Assembly: GCA_022773585.1 (NCBI GenBank)
Contig: JALEZZ010000057.1
Coordinates: forward strand, 1-64,000
DNA length: 64,000 nucleotides
Source of the DNA: Selenomonas sp.
GTDB lineage: Bacteria > Bacillota > Negativicutes > Selenomonadales > Selenomonadaceae
Direction of reading: 5' to 3'
Shown: positions 53,882 through 64,000 of the stretch, piece by piece
How positions within the stretch are numbered: position 1 is the first letter of the stretch
Layout of the letters: each line of letters opens with the position of its first letter
Program-made: the position numbers and the translations under genes
Notes under the pieces: model-generated
Databases searched by the model: none
What the model saw: only the letters and a program-made list of their open reading frames with translations
Told to the model about the DNA's origin: nothing

Positions 53882-54851
53882 AGCACATGCATCGCATGAA
53901 GTCATCCTGCGCGTGGAGGACGTCACGAAAAAATTCCCGACGCCGGACGGGCGGGAGCTCACAGCTTGCTCGCATGTTTCGTTTGACGTGCGGGCGGGCG
54001 AGACCGTCGCCATCGTCGGCGAATCCGGCTGCGGCAAGACGACGCTCCTCAAAACGCTCATGAACATCCATCCGCCGACGGAGGGGCGCATCCTCTTTTA
54101 TGGTGAGGACGTGACAAAGCTCACGGGGGAAGAGCGACGGGCGAACTACCGCCATATCCAGATGGTCTTTCAGGATCCGACGGCGGCGTTCGACCCGAAG
54201 ATGCGCATCCGCGACATCATCTGCGAGCCGCTCGAAAATTTTGGCGAAGTCCGCGCGGACGAAAAGGAAGAGCGGGCGCGGGAACTCCTGCGGCAGGTCG
54301 AGCTGCCGGAAAATTTCACTGACCGCTATCCGCACAACATGAGCGGCGGCCAGCGGCAGCGCGTGGCCATCGCGCGGGCGCTCGCGCTCTCGCCGGAGGT
54401 CATTGCCTGCGACGAGGCGACGAGTGCGCTCGACGTCTCCGTGCAGGATCGCATCATCCAGCTGCTCGTGCGCCTGCAGAAAGAGAAGGGCATCGCCTAT
54501 GTCTTCATCTGCCATGACCTCGCGCTCGTGAGCCTCTTTGCGCACCGCGTCGTCATCATGTACCTTGGTCACGTCATGGAGCGCATTGCAGGCAGGGAGC
54601 TCCAGCAGGCACGTCATCCCTACACGCAGGCGCTTCTGCGCTCCGTTTTCTCGACGGATATGGAGAAGAACCAGCGCATCAGCGTGCTGCCCGGCGAGAT
54701 TCCGAGTCCGCTCGACATCCCCGTCGGCTGTCCGTTCCAGACGCGCTGCCCTGTCGCGAAAGACATCTGCCGCCGCGAGAAGCCTGAGCTCCGTGAAATC
54801 GCGCCCGGCCATTTTGTCGCCTGCCACGAGCCACAAGCACCGCTGGCATGA
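53871..54851 (+). CDS. ABC importer ATPase, DppF/NikE type
   Basis: Second ATPase, 326 residues. Walker A is GESGCGKTT, signature MSGGQRQRVAIARALA and Walker B VIACDEATSALDVS. The C-terminal oligopeptide-type extension carries the cysteine cluster CPFQTRCPVAKDICRREKP, thought to bind an iron-sulfur cluster in related proteins. It ends the operon, gene order permease-permease-binding protein-ATPase-ATPase, and a strong terminator follows. Confidence 0.94.
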   Translation: MSNEAHASHEVILRVEDVTKKFPTPDGRELTACSHVSFDVRAGETVAIVGESGCGKTTLLKTLMNIHPPTEGRILFYGEDVTKLTGEERRANYRHIQMVFQDPTAAFDPKMRIRDIICEPLENFGEVRADEKEERARELLRQVELPENFTDRYPHNMSGGQRQRVAIARALALSPEVIACDEATSALDVSVQDRIIQLLVRLQKEKGIAYVFICHDLALVSLFAHRVVIMYLGHVMERIAGRELQQARHPYTQALLRSVFSTDMEKNQRISVLPGEIPSPLDIPVGCPFQTRCPVAKDICRREKPELREIAPGHFVACHEPQAPLA

Positions 54852-54874
54852 AAAATACGAACTTCTTCTTGTTT

Positions 54875-54909
54875 GGAGAACGGAACGATTCCGTTCTCCT
54901 TTTCTTTTT
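54875..54909 (+). terminator. Terminator after the importer operon
   Basis: GGAGAACGGAA (54875-54885) pairs perfectly with TTCCGTTCTCC (54889-54899) around a 3-nt loop, followed by TTTTCTTTTT. Confidence 0.92.
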
Positions 54910-54983
54910 CGCAATCTTTGTCCACGAGAGAGAGATTGATACGCGAGGTAGCGTGTATTTAACAAATCGCATGAATTTCCGTG

Positions 54984-55012
54984 TTGACATTGTTTTTTGC
55001 AGATGCTATTAT
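54984..55012 (+). promoter_or_regulatory. Promoter of the str operon
   Basis: TTGACA (54984-54989), 17 bp, TATTAT (55007-55012) with TGC just upstream of the -10. It drives the L7Ae-like gene and probably rpsL-rpsG-fusA-tuf. Confidence 0.8.
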
Positions 55013-55063
55013 GTGGAAGTGCCTGAGATGAGACACGACTTCAAGAGCTTCGAGGTGAACGAA

Positions 55064-55318
55064 ATGCCACTAGAAACGCTGAAGAGTGCGGATCGGGTCA
55101 CCGGCCTCAAGCAGGTCGGAAAGGCAGTCAGGAACCATCGCGCCGTGCGCGTCTTCCTTGCGGAGGATGCTGACGCGCGCGTGACGGAGCCCATCCGGGA
55201 GCTCTGCAAGGCAGAGGACGTTCCCGTCGAGGCGGCTCCGACGATGAAGGAGCTTGGCAAAGCCTGCGGCATCGATGTCGGCGCTGCAGCCGCAGCACTC
55301 ATCGGATCCCATCGTTAG
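55064..55318 (+). CDS. L7Ae/L30e/S12e/Gadd45-family RNA-binding protein
   Basis: Small kink-turn-binding type protein, 84 residues, related to Bacillus YbxF/YlxQ. It shows the fold pattern ADRVTGLKQVGKAVRNHRAVRVFLAEDAD and the late PTMKELGKACGIDVGAAAAALI. A gene of this kind ahead of rpsL is a usual Firmicute arrangement. GAGGTGA lies five bases before the ATG at 55064. The cellular role is not settled. Confidence 0.9.
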   Translation: MPLETLKSADRVTGLKQVGKAVRNHRAVRVFLAEDADARVTEPIRELCKAEDVPVEAAPTMKELGKACGIDVGAAAAALIGSHR

Positions 55319-55385
55319 AAACCTTGCGGCCCTCCGCGAGATTTCATAAATAATAAATTCTAAAATGAAGGAAGGAGGTGCATGT

Positions 55386-55769
55386 ATGCCTACTATCAAC
55401 CAGTTAGTCCGTAAAAGCAGAAAGAGCATGCAGGAGAAATCCACAGCACCAGCACTGAAAAATTGCCCGCAGAAGCGCGGCGTTTGCACGCGTGTCTACA
55501 CGACGACGCCGAAAAAGCCGAACTCGGCTCTGCGTAAGGTCGCTCGTGTTCGTCTGACGAACAGCATCGAAGTGACTGCATACATTCCTGGCATTGGTCA
55601 TAATCTCCAGGAGCATAGTGTTGTTCTCATCCGCGGCGGTCGTGTCAAGGACCTCCCAGGTGTCCGCTACCACATCATCCGTGGTTCGCTCGATACTGCC
55701 GGTGTTCAGGATCGCGGCCAGTCCCGTTCCAAATACGGCGCTAAGAAAGCGAAAGCAAAGAAGAAATAA
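55386..55769 (+). CDS. rpsL: 30S ribosomal protein S12
   Basis: Decoding-centre protein of 127 residues starting [12 protein letters not shown]. The two streptomycin-related loops are visible as [17 protein letters not shown] (Lys in PKKPNS) and [21 protein letters not shown] [17 protein letters not shown]. The lysines are wild type in appearance, so no resistance change is seen. The C-terminal tail is strongly basic. AAGGAGG precedes the ATG. Confidence 0.98.
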   Translation: MPTINQLVRKSRKSMQEKSTAPALKNCPQKRGVCTRVYTTTPKKPNSALRKVARVRLTNSIEVTAYIPGIGHNLQEHSVVLIRGGRVKDLPGVRYHIIRGSLDTAGVQDRGQSRSKYGAKKAKAKKK

Positions 55770-55792
55770 CACAAGCTCGCGTGAGACTATGA

Positions 55793-56278
<486 letters not shown>

Positions 56279-56312
56279 TCCTTTTTCTACTATATAAGGA
56301 GAGATATCAGAA

Positions 56313-58394
56313 GTGCCAAGAGAGTATTCCCTTGAAAAGACTCGCAATATCGGCATCATGGCACATATCGATGCCGGTAAGACGACGACCACCGAGCGTA
56401 TCCTCTTCTACACGGGTGTCAACCACAAGATCGGCGAAGTCCACGATGGCGCTGCCACGATGGATTGGATGGTTCAGGAGCAGGAGCGCGGCATCACGAT
56501 CACGTCTGCTGCAACGACCTGCCACTGGAAAGACCATCGTATCAACATCATCGATACGCCGGGCCATGTGGATTTCACGGTGGAAGTTGAGCGTTCCCTG
56601 CGCGTCCTCGATGGTGCTGTGGCCGTCCTGACGGCACGCGGCGGCGTCGAGCCTCAGACCGAGACGGTCTGGCGCCAGGCTGAAAAATACAATGTTCCGC
56701 GCATGGCGTATGTCAACAAGATGGACATCACCGGCGCAGATTTCTACAATGTCATCAAGATGATGAAGGAGCGCCTGCAGGCGAATGCCGTTGCCATCCA
56801 GCTCCCGATCGGTGCCGAAGATGACTTCAAGGGCATCATCGACCTCATCAAGATGGAAGCCATCGTCTATGAGGACGACCTCGGCAAAGTCGAGGATGAG
56901 GTTGCCATCCCGGATGACATGAAAGACCTCGCGGAAGAGTACCGCGAGAAACTGCTCGAGGCTTGCTCCGAGCAGGACGATGACTTCATGGAGAAGTACC
57001 TCGGCGGCGAAGACATCACCGAAGAGGACATCAAGAAGGTCATCCGCAAGGCGACGGTTTCCTGCGACATGGTGCCGGTCACCTGCGGTACGTCCTACCG
57101 CAACAAGGGCGTCCAGCCGCTCCTCGATGCCATCGTCGACTTCATGCCGGCCCCGACGGACATCCCGCCGATCAAGGGCACGGATCCTGAGACGGGCGAG
57201 GAAGACCACCGTCCGTCGAGCGACGACGAGCCGTTCGCAGCTCTCGCGTTCAAGATCATGACGGATCCGTTCGTCGGCAAGCTCGCGTTCTTCCGCGTCT
57301 ACTCCGGCACGCTCGATGCTGGTTCCTACGTCTACAACTCGACGAAGGGCAAGAAAGAGCGTATCGGCCGTATCCTGCAGATGCATGCAAACCACCGCAA
57401 AGAGATCGAGAAGGTCTACAGCGGCGACATCGCTGCTGCTGTCGGCCTCAAGGATACGACGACGGGCGACACGCTTTGCGACGAAGAGCATCCGATCATC
57501 CTCGAGTCCATGGAGTTCCCAGATCCGGTCATCTCCGTTGCTGTTGAACCGGCGACGAAGAACGACCAGCAGAAGATGGGCGTTGCACTCCAGAAGCTCG
57601 CAGAAGAGGATCCGACGTTCCGCGTCCGCACGGACGAGGAAACGGGCCAGACGATCATCTCCGGCATGGGCGAGCTCCATCTGCAGATCATCATCGACCG
57701 CATGCTCCGCGAGTTCCATGTGGACTGCAAAGTCGGTGAGCCGCAGGTTGCTTACCGCGAGACGATCCGCAAGGTCGTCGAGAAGGCGGAAGGCAAGTTC
57801 GTCCGCCAGTCCGGCGGTCATGGCCAGTACGGCCACTGCGTGCTCAAGCTCGAGCCGCAGGAGGCTGGTGCCGGCTTCACGTTCGAGAACGAAGTCGTCG
57901 GCGGTGCAATTCCGAAAGAATTCATCAAGCCGATCGAAGATGGTATCCGTCAGGCCATGGAGTCCGGCGTTGTCGCTGGCTACCCGATGGTCGACATCAA
58001 GGCGACGGTTTACGATGGTTCCTTCCACGAGGTCGACTCCTCGGAGGCAGCCTTCAAGGTGGCAGGTTCCATGGCATTCAAGAACGGCGCAGAAAAGGCA
58101 AATCCGGTTCTTCTCGAGCCGTATGTCAAGGTCGAAGTCACGGTTCCGGAGGAGTACATGGGCGACGTCATCGGCGACCTGAACTCCCGCCGCGGCCGCA
58201 TCGAGGGCATGGAAGCACGCAATGGCGCACAGGTCATCAACGGCTTCGTCCCGCTCTCCGAGATGTTCGGTTACTCGACGGATCTGCGTTCCAAGACTCA
58301 GGGCCGAGGGAACTACAGCATGGAAGTTGCTTACTATGATGAAGTTCCTAAGAATATTGCCGATCAGATTGTTGCCAAGAACAAAGGCGAATAA
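56313..58394 (+). CDS. fusA: Elongation factor G
   Basis: Translocation GTPase of 693 residues, canonical length. G-domain motifs are [15 protein letters not shown], switch [11 protein letters not shown] and [10 protein letters not shown]. Domains II-V follow, with the domain IV loop region [19 protein letters not shown] start after AAGGAGAG. It has the classical str-operon position between rpsG and tuf. Confidence 0.98.
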   Translation: MPREYSLEKTRNIGIMAHIDAGKTTTTERILFYTGVNHKIGEVHDGAATMDWMVQEQERGITITSAATTCHWKDHRINIIDTPGHVDFTVEVERSLRVLDGAVAVLTARGGVEPQTETVWRQAEKYNVPRMAYVNKMDITGADFYNVIKMMKERLQANAVAIQLPIGAEDDFKGIIDLIKMEAIVYEDDLGKVEDEVAIPDDMKDLAEEYREKLLEACSEQDDDFMEKYLGGEDITEEDIKKVIRKATVSCDMVPVTCGTSYRNKGVQPLLDAIVDFMPAPTDIPPIKGTDPETGEEDHRPSSDDEPFAALAFKIMTDPFVGKLAFFRVYSGTLDAGSYVYNSTKGKKERIGRILQMHANHRKEIEKVYSGDIAAAVGLKDTTTGDTLCDEEHPIILESMEFPDPVISVAVEPATKNDQQKMGVALQKLAEEDPTFRVRTDEETGQTIISGMGELHLQIIIDRMLREFHVDCKVGEPQVAYRETIRKVVEKAEGKFVRQSGGHGQYGHCVLKLEPQEAGAGFTFENEVVGGAIPKEFIKPIEDGIRQAMESGVVAGYPMVDIKATVYDGSFHEVDSSEAAFKVAGSMAFKNGAEKANPVLLEPYVKVEVTVPEEYMGDVIGDLNSRRGRIEGMEARNGAQVINGFVPLSEMFGYSTDLRSKTQGRGNYSMEVAYYDEVPKNIADQIVAKNKGE

Positions 58395-58411
58395 GGGAGG
58401 AAACAACCACA

Positions 58412-59605
58412 ATGGCAAAAGAAAAGTTTGAGAGAACGAAACCGCATGTCAACATCGGTACGATTGGTCACGTTGACCATGGCAAGACGACGCTGACGGC
58501 TGCGATCACGAAAGTTCTTTCCCAGACGGAAGGCTGCAAGGCTGCTTTCGAAGACTATGCCGACATCGACAAGGCTCCGGAAGAGCGCGAGCGCGGCATC
58601 ACGATCAACACGGCTCATGTCGAGTATGAGACGAAGAAGCGTCATTACGCTCACGTTGACTGCCCGGGCCATGCTGACTATGTCAAGAACATGATCACGG
58701 GTGCTGCTCAGATGGACGGCGCTATCCTCGTCGTCTCCGCTGCTGACGGCCCGATGCCGCAGACGCGCGAGCACATCCTGCTTGCCCGCCAGGTCGGCGT
58801 GCCGGCAATCGTCGTCTTCCTCAACAAGGTTGACCAGGTTGACGATCCCGAGCTTCTCGAGCTCGTCGAGATGGAAGTCCGCGAGCTCCTCTCGAGCTAT
58901 GACTTCCCAGGCGATGACATCCCTGTCATCACGGGTTCCGCTCTCAAGGCCCTCGAAGGCGACGAAGAGCAGCAGAAGAAGATCCTCGAGCTCATGGACG
59001 CTGTCGATGAGTACATCCCGACGCCGACGCGCGACACGGACAAGCCGTTCCTGATGCCGGTCGAGGATGTCTTCACGATCACGGGCCGCGGCACGGTCGC
59101 TACGGGCCGTGTCGAGCGTGGCGAGCTGAAGATGAACGATACGGTTGAGATCGTCGGTCTCCAGGATGAGCCGAAGCAGACGGTTGTCACGGGCATCGAG
59201 ATGTTCCGCAAGATGCTCGACACGGCAGTCGCTGGCGACAACATCGGCGCACTGCTCCGCGGCATCGATCGCAAAGAGATCGAGCGTGGCCAGGTTCTCG
59301 CAAAGCCGGGCACGATTCATCCGCACACGACGTTCAAGGCTCAGGTCTACGTCCTCACGAAGGAAGAGGGCGGCCGTCATACGCCGTTCTTCTCCAACTA
59401 TCGCCCGCAGTTCTACTTCCGCACGACGGACGTCACGGGTGTCATCAAGCTGCCGGAAGGCACGGAGATGGTCATGCCTGGCGATAACGTCGAGATGGAC
59501 GTCGAGCTCATCACCCCGATCGCAATCGAGAAGGGCCTCCGCTTCGCTATCCGCGAGGGCGGCCACACGGTTGGCGCTGGTCGTGTCACGGAGATCGAAG
59601 GCTAA
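58412..59605 (+). CDS. tuf: Elongation factor Tu
   Basis: Delivers aminoacyl-tRNA to the ribosome, 397 residues. Motifs are [52 protein letters not shown] and the C-terminal GRTVGxG-type [13 protein letters not shown]. It ends the str operon; a strong terminator follows 11 bp after the stop. Confidence 0.98.
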   Translation: MAKEKFERTKPHVNIGTIGHVDHGKTTLTAAITKVLSQTEGCKAAFEDYADIDKAPEERERGITINTAHVEYETKKRHYAHVDCPGHADYVKNMITGAAQMDGAILVVSAADGPMPQTREHILLARQVGVPAIVVFLNKVDQVDDPELLELVEMEVRELLSSYDFPGDDIPVITGSALKALEGDEEQQKKILELMDAVDEYIPTPTRDTDKPFLMPVEDVFTITGRGTVATGRVERGELKMNDTVEIVGLQDEPKQTVVTGIEMFRKMLDTAVAGDNIGALLRGIDRKEIERGQVLAKPGTIHPHTTFKAQVYVLTKEEGGRHTPFFSNYRPQFYFRTTDVTGVIKLPEGTEMVMPGDNVEMDVELITPIAIEKGLRFAIREGGHTVGAGRVTEIEG

Positions 59606-59616
59606 TCTATTCGAAT

Positions 59617-59674
59617 AAAAATATCCTTTCAGTAAGAGCGGCGCTCGCGTCGCTCTTATTTCAAGGGTATTTTT
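59617..59674 (+). terminator. Terminator between str and S10 operons
   Basis: A nested structure: outer AAAAATATCCTT (59617-59628) with AAGGGTATTTTT (59663-59674) and inner AAGAGCG...CGCTCTT, ending in five T. Confidence 0.85.
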
Positions 59675-59784
59675 AGATAGATACCCCCCATGCGATGACG
59701 CGGCAGATGGCTCGGCTGGGACCGAGGGAACTGCTGCGGAGAAATGTTTGGACCAAGAGTCTGGACGATAAGGAGGAAATTTCA

Positions 59785-60096
59785 TTGTCTAAGAATCAGA
59801 AAATCAGAATCCGTTTGAAGGCTTATGATCACAAAGCCCTCGACCAGAGTGCCGTGAAGATCGTGGACACGGCAAAGAAGACGGGCGCTATGGTGTCCGG
59901 TCCGATTCCTCTCCCGACGGAAAAGAACATCTATACGATCCTGCGTTCCCCGCATGTCAACAAAGACAGCCGTGAGCAGTTCGAGATGCGCACGCACAAG
60001 CGCCTCATCGACATCCTCCAGCCGACGAACAAGACGGTGGATGCGCTCATGAGACTCGACCTGCCGGCAGGCGTGGACATCGAGATCAAGCTCTGA
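59785..60096 (+). CDS. rpsJ: 30S ribosomal protein S10
   Basis: First gene of the S10 operon, 103 residues, also the transcription factor NusE. It matches the family throughout ([47 protein letters not shown] core [15 protein letters not shown], and the end [11 protein letters not shown]). The TTG at 59785 is seven bases after AAGGAGGA; the frame runs upstream to 59695, where no family similarity exists. The 110 bp before it hold no gene. Confidence 0.97.
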   Translation: MSKNQKIRIRLKAYDHKALDQSAVKIVDTAKKTGAMVSGPIPLPTEKNIYTILRSPHVNKDSREQFEMRTHKRLIDILQPTNKTVDALMRLDLPAGVDIEIKL

Positions 60097-60115
60097 TCCT
60101 GAGGAGGTGGAACAC

Positions 60116-60772
60116 ATGTCGAAAGCAATTTTAGGTAGAAAACTTGGTATGACCCAGATCTTCACGGAAGAGGGCAAAGTCGTCCCCGTCACGGTCGTCG
60201 AGTCCGGCAACAATGTCGTGCTCATGAACAAGACGGTCGAGAGCGATGGCTACAATGCTGTGCAGCTCGGCTTCGGCGAAGTGAAGGAAAAGAATGTCAA
60301 TAAGCCGCTCAAGGGCCATTTCGCAAAAGCTGGCGTAGCGCCTGTGAAGTTCATCCGTGAAATGCGTCTGGCGGATCCTTCGGAATACAAAGTCGGTGAC
60401 AGCATCGGCGTTGATATATTTGCTGCTGGAGAGCTTGTTGATGTCGTCGGTACTTCCAAGGGCAAAGGTTTTGCTGGCGGTATCAAGCGCCACAACTTCG
60501 CTTGCGGCCCGATGGGCCATGGCTCCAAATCGCATCGCGAGCCGGGCTCCACGGGTGCCATGATCTCTGGTCCTGGCGGACGCGTCCTCAAGGGCAAGAA
60601 GCTGCCGGGCCGCATGGGTGGCGAGCGCGTCACGGTGCAGCACCTCACGGTCGTCCGTGTCGATGCAGACCGCAACCTCATCCTCATCAAGGGTGCCATC
60701 CCGGGCCCGAAGAAGAGCTTCGTCGTGATCAAGGACACCGTCAAACCGGTGAAACCGGCGAAGAAAAACTAA
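60116..60772 (+). CDS. rplC: 50S ribosomal protein L3
   Basis: Early assembly protein near the peptidyl-transferase centre, 218 residues. Seen are [38 protein letters not shown], the extended loop [33 protein letters not shown] (core HREPGSTGA) and a basic tail. ATG chosen eight bases after GAGGAGG; a GTG at 60107 overlaps that site. Confidence 0.98.
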   Translation: MSKAILGRKLGMTQIFTEEGKVVPVTVVESGNNVVLMNKTVESDGYNAVQLGFGEVKEKNVNKPLKGHFAKAGVAPVKFIREMRLADPSEYKVGDSIGVDIFAAGELVDVVGTSKGKGFAGGIKRHNFACGPMGHGSKSHREPGSTGAMISGPGGRVLKGKKLPGRMGGERVTVQHLTVVRVDADRNLILIKGAIPGPKKSFVVIKDTVKPVKPAKKN

Positions 60773-60796
60773 TCTGGAAGGAGGAACATCAACATT

Positions 60797-61420
60797 ATGG
60801 CTACAGTAGCAGTTTTTGATATCGCGAACAACAAAGTTGGCGATCTCGATCTCAACGAGAACATCTTCGGCGTGGAGATGAACGCTGGCCTCCTGCATCA
60901 GGCAGTCCTCATGCAGCTCGCCTCCGAGCGTCTCGGCACGCATGCAACGAAGACGCGCTCCTTCGTCCGTGGCGGCGGCCGCAAGCCCTGGAAGCAGAAG
61001 GGCACGGGCCGTGCTCGTTCCGGTTCGACGAGAAGCCCCTTGTGGGTCGGCGGCGGCACGGTCTTCGGACCGCATCCGCGCAAGTACGCTTTCTCGATGC
61101 CGCGCAAGCAGCGCCGCCTCGCGATCAAGTGCGCACTTTCTGACAAAGTGAAGAGCGGCGACTTCATCGTCCTCGAGAGCCTCAACTTCGACGCTCCGAA
61201 GACGAAGCAGGTCACGAAGCTCCTCGGCGATTTCGGCGTAGACAAGAAGACGCTCTTCATCACGGCTGATGAAGCAGAGAACGTCGAGAAGTCCGCGCGC
61301 AACATTCAGGGTGTGAAAGCCATCAACACGAATGGACTCAACGTGTTCGACATTCTCAACTCGGACAAGCTGTTCATCACGAAGGATGCCATCACCCGTA
61401 TCGAGGAGGTATTCGCATAA
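60797..61420 (+). CDS. rplD: 50S ribosomal protein L4
   Basis: Exit-tunnel protein, 207 residues. The tunnel loop is visible as [39 protein letters not shown] (core [17 protein letters not shown]). In some bacteria L4 also represses its own operon. The stop overlaps the rplW start (TAATG). Confidence 0.98.
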   Translation: MATVAVFDIANNKVGDLDLNENIFGVEMNAGLLHQAVLMQLASERLGTHATKTRSFVRGGGRKPWKQKGTGRARSGSTRSPLWVGGGTVFGPHPRKYAFSMPRKQRRLAIKCALSDKVKSGDFIVLESLNFDAPKTKQVTKLLGDFGVDKKTLFITADEAENVEKSARNIQGVKAINTNGLNVFDILNSDKLFITKDAITRIEEVFA

Positions 61421-61701
61421 TGGAAGCACGTGATATCCTGATCCGTCCGCTCATCACCGAGCGCACGACGCAGCTCATGGCCGAAGGCAAATACGTCTTC
61501 GTCGTCGCAAAGGCTGCGAACAAGATCGAAATTGCCAAGGCCGTCGCTGAGGCTTTCAACGTGAAAGTCGACAAAGTCAACACGGTCAATGTCCTTGGCA
61601 AGACGAAACGCATGGGCCGCACCTCTGGCAAGCGCCCGGACTATAAGAAAGCCATCGTGAAGCTCGCTGCTGGCGAAAGCATCGAGTTCTTCCAGGCTTA
61701 A
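61420..61701 (+). CDS. rplW: 50S ribosomal protein L23
   Basis: Exit-site protein that docks trigger factor and SRP, 93 residues. Seen are [40 protein letters not shown] (core [13 protein letters not shown]) and [21 protein letters not shown]. It begins inside the rplD stop codon, indicating coupled translation. Confidence 0.98.
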   Translation: MEARDILIRPLITERTTQLMAEGKYVFVVAKAANKIEIAKAVAEAFNVKVDKVNTVNVLGKTKRMGRTSGKRPDYKKAIVKLAAGESIEFFQA

Positions 61702-61724
61702 TCTAAGAGAAGGAGGTAAAACAA

Positions 61725-62552
61725 GTGGCAGTAAAGAGTTTCAAGCCATATTCTGCAGGACGCCGTTTCATGACGGTCGCGTCCTTTGACGAAATCACGG
61801 CTGACAAGCCGGAAAAATCCCTGACGGAGCGCCTCATGAAGAAGGGCGGCCGCAACCAGCAGGGTCGTCTGACGGTCCGCCATCAGGGCGGCGGTCACAA
61901 GCGCCTCTATCGCGTAATCGACTTCAAGCGCAACAAGGACGGCATCCCGGCCCGCGTCGCAACGATTGAATATGATCCGAACCGCAGCGCCCGCATCGCA
62001 CTCCTCAACTATGTGGACGGCGAGAAGCGCTACATCCTCGCACCGAACGGCCTCAAGGTCGGCGACATGGTCGAGTCCGGCGAGCAGGCTGACATCAAGG
62101 TCGGCAACGCGCTCCCGCTCAAGAACATCCCGGTCGGCACGATGGTGCACAATGTCGAGCTCAAGATCGGCAAGGGTGCACAGCTCGTCCGCAGTGCTGG
62201 TTCTTCCGCACAGCTCATGGCAAAAGAAGGCAACTACGCACTTCTCCGTCTCCCGTCCGGCGAGCTCCGCCGCGTGCACGTTAACTGCCGTGCGACGATC
62301 GGCGAGGTCGGCAACCTCGAGCATGAGAATATCACGCTCGGCAAGGCAGGCCGCAATCGCTGGCTCGGCGTCCGCCCGGAGAACCGCGGCGTCGCTATGA
62401 ACCCGAACGACCATCCGCATGGCGGCGGCGAGGGCCGCTCTCCTGTCGGCCGCAAGCACCCGGTCACGAAGTGGGGCAAATGTGCTATGGGCGCAAAGAC
62501 GCGCCGCAAGAAGGCATCCGACAAGTTCATCGTCAGAGGCCGCACGAAATAA
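61725..62552 (+). CDS. rplB: 50S ribosomal protein L2
   Basis: Core protein needed for subunit association and peptidyl transfer, 275 residues. Seen are [40 protein letters not shown] (core [17 protein letters not shown]), [14 protein letters not shown] and the late [19 protein letters not shown] with the conserved active-region His. GTG start after GAAGGAGG. Confidence 0.98.
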   Translation: MAVKSFKPYSAGRRFMTVASFDEITADKPEKSLTERLMKKGGRNQQGRLTVRHQGGGHKRLYRVIDFKRNKDGIPARVATIEYDPNRSARIALLNYVDGEKRYILAPNGLKVGDMVESGEQADIKVGNALPLKNIPVGTMVHNVELKIGKGAQLVRSAGSSAQLMAKEGNYALLRLPSGELRRVHVNCRATIGEVGNLEHENITLGKAGRNRWLGVRPENRGVAMNPNDHPHGGGEGRSPVGRKHPVTKWGKCAMGAKTRRKKASDKFIVRGRTK

Positions 62553-62623
62553 TTTTTATGAGAGTCATCGACAGGCAGCATGAACGGAAAACTATCGCTG
62601 CCTGACGGAAGGAGGAACAACAC

Positions 62624-62905
62624 TTGTCAAGATCGATCAAGAAGGGCCCTTTCGTTGAAGAGAGCCTCATGAAAAAGATCACGGCACTCAACGAAGCGAA
62701 CGACAAGAAAGTCGTCAAGACCTGGTCCCGCAGCTCCACGATTTTCCCGGACTTCGTCGGCCACACGATCGCCGTCCACGACGGCCGCAAGCATGTCCCC
62801 GTCTACATCACGGAAGACATGGTCGGCCACAAGCTCGGCGAGTTTGCCCCGACGCGCACGTTCAAGGGCCACGGCGGCGAAGAGCGCAAGACGGCGCTCA
62901 AGTAA
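62624..62905 (+). CDS. rpsS: 30S ribosomal protein S19
   Basis: Head protein of the small subunit that pairs with S13, 93 residues. Seen are [43 protein letters not shown] (core [19 protein letters not shown]), [19 protein letters not shown] start after GGAAGGAGG. The 70 bp after rplB contain a GCTGCCTG-type inverted repeat (about 62573-62607). Confidence 0.97.
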   Translation: MSRSIKKGPFVEESLMKKITALNEANDKKVVKTWSRSSTIFPDFVGHTIAVHDGRKHVPVYITEDMVGHKLGEFAPTRTFKGHGGEERKTALK

Positions 62906-62926
62906 TTTTGCGAAAGGAGAATCTTT

Positions 62927-63262
62927 GTGGAAACAAAAGCAGTCGCTAAATACATTCGCATTGCTCCGCGCAAAGTTCGCATTGTCCTGGATCTCATCCG
63001 CGGCAAGAACGTGGCAGAAGCATTTGCAATCCTGAAGTTCACGCCGAAAGCCGGCGCGGACGTCGTTGAAAAAGTCCTGCGTTCCGCTGTTGCGAACGCT
63101 GAAAATAACTTCGATATGGACGTTGACAAGCTCTTCGTCAAGACGGCATTCGCCGATCAGGGCCCGACGCTCAAGCGCATCCATCCGCGTTCCCGTGGAC
63201 AGGCGTTCAAGATCTTGAAGCGCACGTCCCATGTCACCATCGTCGTCGACGAGAAGAACTGA
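62927..63262 (+). CDS. rplV: 50S ribosomal protein L22
   Basis: Exit-tunnel protein, 111 residues, forming with L4 the constriction where macrolides act. Seen are [34 protein letters not shown] and the beta-hairpin region [29 protein letters not shown] (core [16 protein letters not shown]). GTG start after AAAGGAG. Confidence 0.97.
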   Translation: METKAVAKYIRIAPRKVRIVLDLIRGKNVAEAFAILKFTPKAGADVVEKVLRSAVANAENNFDMDVDKLFVKTAFADQGPTLKRIHPRSRGQAFKILKRTSHVTIVVDEKN

Positions 63263-63278
63263 GAAGGAGGGAAACGGT

Positions 63279-63947
63279 TTGGGTCAGAAAGTTAATCCGC
63301 ATGGAATCCGCCTTGGCATCGTCAAGGACTGGGATGCCAAGTGGTTCGCAGACAAAGATTTCGCAGACAACCTGCATGAAGATATCAAGATCCGTGATTA
63401 TCTGAAGAACAAGCTTCAGGCAGCCGGTGTTTCCAGAATTGAGACGGAGCGCAGCAAGAACCGCCTCAAGCTGACGATTCATACGGCAAAGCCGGGCATG
63501 GTCATCGGCCGCGGCGGCTCGGGCATCGAAGAGCTCCGCGAGGGCCTCAAAGGATACACGACGAAGCGTGTGGATATCAATATCCAGGAAATCAAGCAGC
63601 CGGACATGGATGCAACGCTCGTTGCAGAGAACATCGCCGGCCAGCTCGAGCGCCGCATCGCTTTCCGCCGTGCCATGAAGCAGGCCGTCGGCCGCACGAT
63701 GCGCCTCGGTGCCAAGGGCATCAAGGTCGCGCTTGCCGGCCGTCTCGGCGGCGCCGAGATTGCCCGCAAGGAAGCTTACCGCGAGGGCAGCATTCCTCTG
63801 CACACGCTGCGTGCCGACATCGACTACGGCACGGCTGAGGCTCATACGACGTATGGCCGCATCGGCGTCAAAGTCTGGATCTTCAAGGGCGAAGTCCTTC
63901 CGGAAAAGAAGCAGCGCAAGGCTGCAGCTGAAGGGAGCGAAGCTTAA
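63279..63947 (+). CDS. rpsC: 30S ribosomal protein S3
   Basis: Small-subunit head protein at the mRNA entry site, 222 residues. It starts [18 protein letters not shown], has the KH-domain motif [12 protein letters not shown] and ends [19 protein letters not shown] plus a short basic tail. TTG start after GAAGGAGG; an upstream in-frame ATG lies inside rplV and is not used. Confidence 0.97.
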   Translation: MGQKVNPHGIRLGIVKDWDAKWFADKDFADNLHEDIKIRDYLKNKLQAAGVSRIETERSKNRLKLTIHTAKPGMVIGRGGSGIEELREGLKGYTTKRVDINIQEIKQPDMDATLVAENIAGQLERRIAFRRAMKQAVGRTMRLGAKGIKVALAGRLGGAEIARKEAYREGSIPLHTLRADIDYGTAEAHTTYGRIGVKVWIFKGEVLPEKKQRKAAAEGSEA

Positions 63948-64000
63948 ATGTTACTTCCAAAGAGAGTCAAATACCGCAAGCAGTTCCGCGGCCGCATGAA
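63948..64000 (+). CDS. rplP: 50S ribosomal protein L16, 5' fragment
   Basis: Only 17 codons are present before the window ends: MLLPKRVKYRKQFRGRM, the well-known L16 N-terminus. The ATG directly follows the rpsC stop codon (TAAATG). The rest of the S10 operon continues beyond the window. Confidence 0.93.
   Translation, partial: MLLPKRVKYRKQFRGRM

Noticed and set aside
59695-59784. Upstream extension of the rpsJ frame
   Set aside because: S10 similarity begins at the TTG at 59785, which has a strong ribosome site; the upstream codons lie between a terminator and that site and match nothing.

Overview
The window looks like chromosomal DNA of a diderm Firmicute of the Negativicutes (Selenomonas/Mitsuokella type). 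The evidence is GC-rich third codon positions, Firmicute-type control (a tryptophan T-box leader, a cobalamin riboswitch, many TTG starts), a Firmicute-style str/S10 operon headed by an L7Ae-like gene, and genes that imply an outer membrane or periplasm (an autotransporter heptosyltransferase relic and an HlyD-type adaptor). The genus is an inference; there is no rRNA or tRNA here to test it.

Layout. 1-393 holds no convincing gene: IS-end-like direct repeats, a terminator and a perfect 22-bp palindrome. uvrA (394-3243) is followed by a frameshifted TibC/Aah-type glycosyltransferase and two small hypotheticals. At 5818-12593 lie the tryptophan genes: a strong promoter, a T-box leader with a UGG specifier and trpFCBA, then an opposite-strand hypoxanthine-DNA glycosylase, then trpEG with no T-box. 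trpD is not in the window. 12.6-18.4 kb carries hypothetical, exported and cell-wall genes (DUF4127 lipoprotein, NlpC/P60 peptidase) and a Gfo/Idh/MocA oxidoreductase. alaS and an orphan HlyD-like adaptor follow.

Histidine biosynthesis fills 22.6-31.7 kb: yerC (TrpR-like regulator)-hisZ-HD phosphohydrolase, then hisGDCB-HAF-IE. The set is complete except for a recognisable histidinol phosphatase. The same strand runs straight on into a SagB-type nitroreductase, a small membrane protein, a LigB-AMMECR1 fusion and its radical SAM partner (AmmeMemoRadiSam system). 35-49 kb is a mixed region: TVP38/TMEM64 protein, NCS2 permease, glucosaminidase, ABC-F ATPase, ABC1/UbiB kinase, Fsr-like MFS, aroH, a HepT/MntA toxin-antitoxin pair, transketolase, a second MFS and a MATE exporter.

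At 49.2-54.9 kb a promoter, cobalamin riboswitch and terminator precede a five-gene Opp/Dpp/Nik-type ABC importer, so the importer is predicted to carry cobalt or a corrinoid-related ligand. The window closes with the str and S10 operons (L7Ae-like, rpsL, rpsG, fusA, tuf, rpsJ, rplC, rplD, rplW, rplB, rpsS, rplV, rpsC, start of rplP).

Five intergenic copies of a REPIN-like palindromic element (9.7, 17.3, 21.2, 24.7 and 28.6 kb) are spread over the first half. Each half-element is a pair of hairpins, and in full copies the halves flank a locus-specific inner stem that keeps its pairing although its sequence changes.
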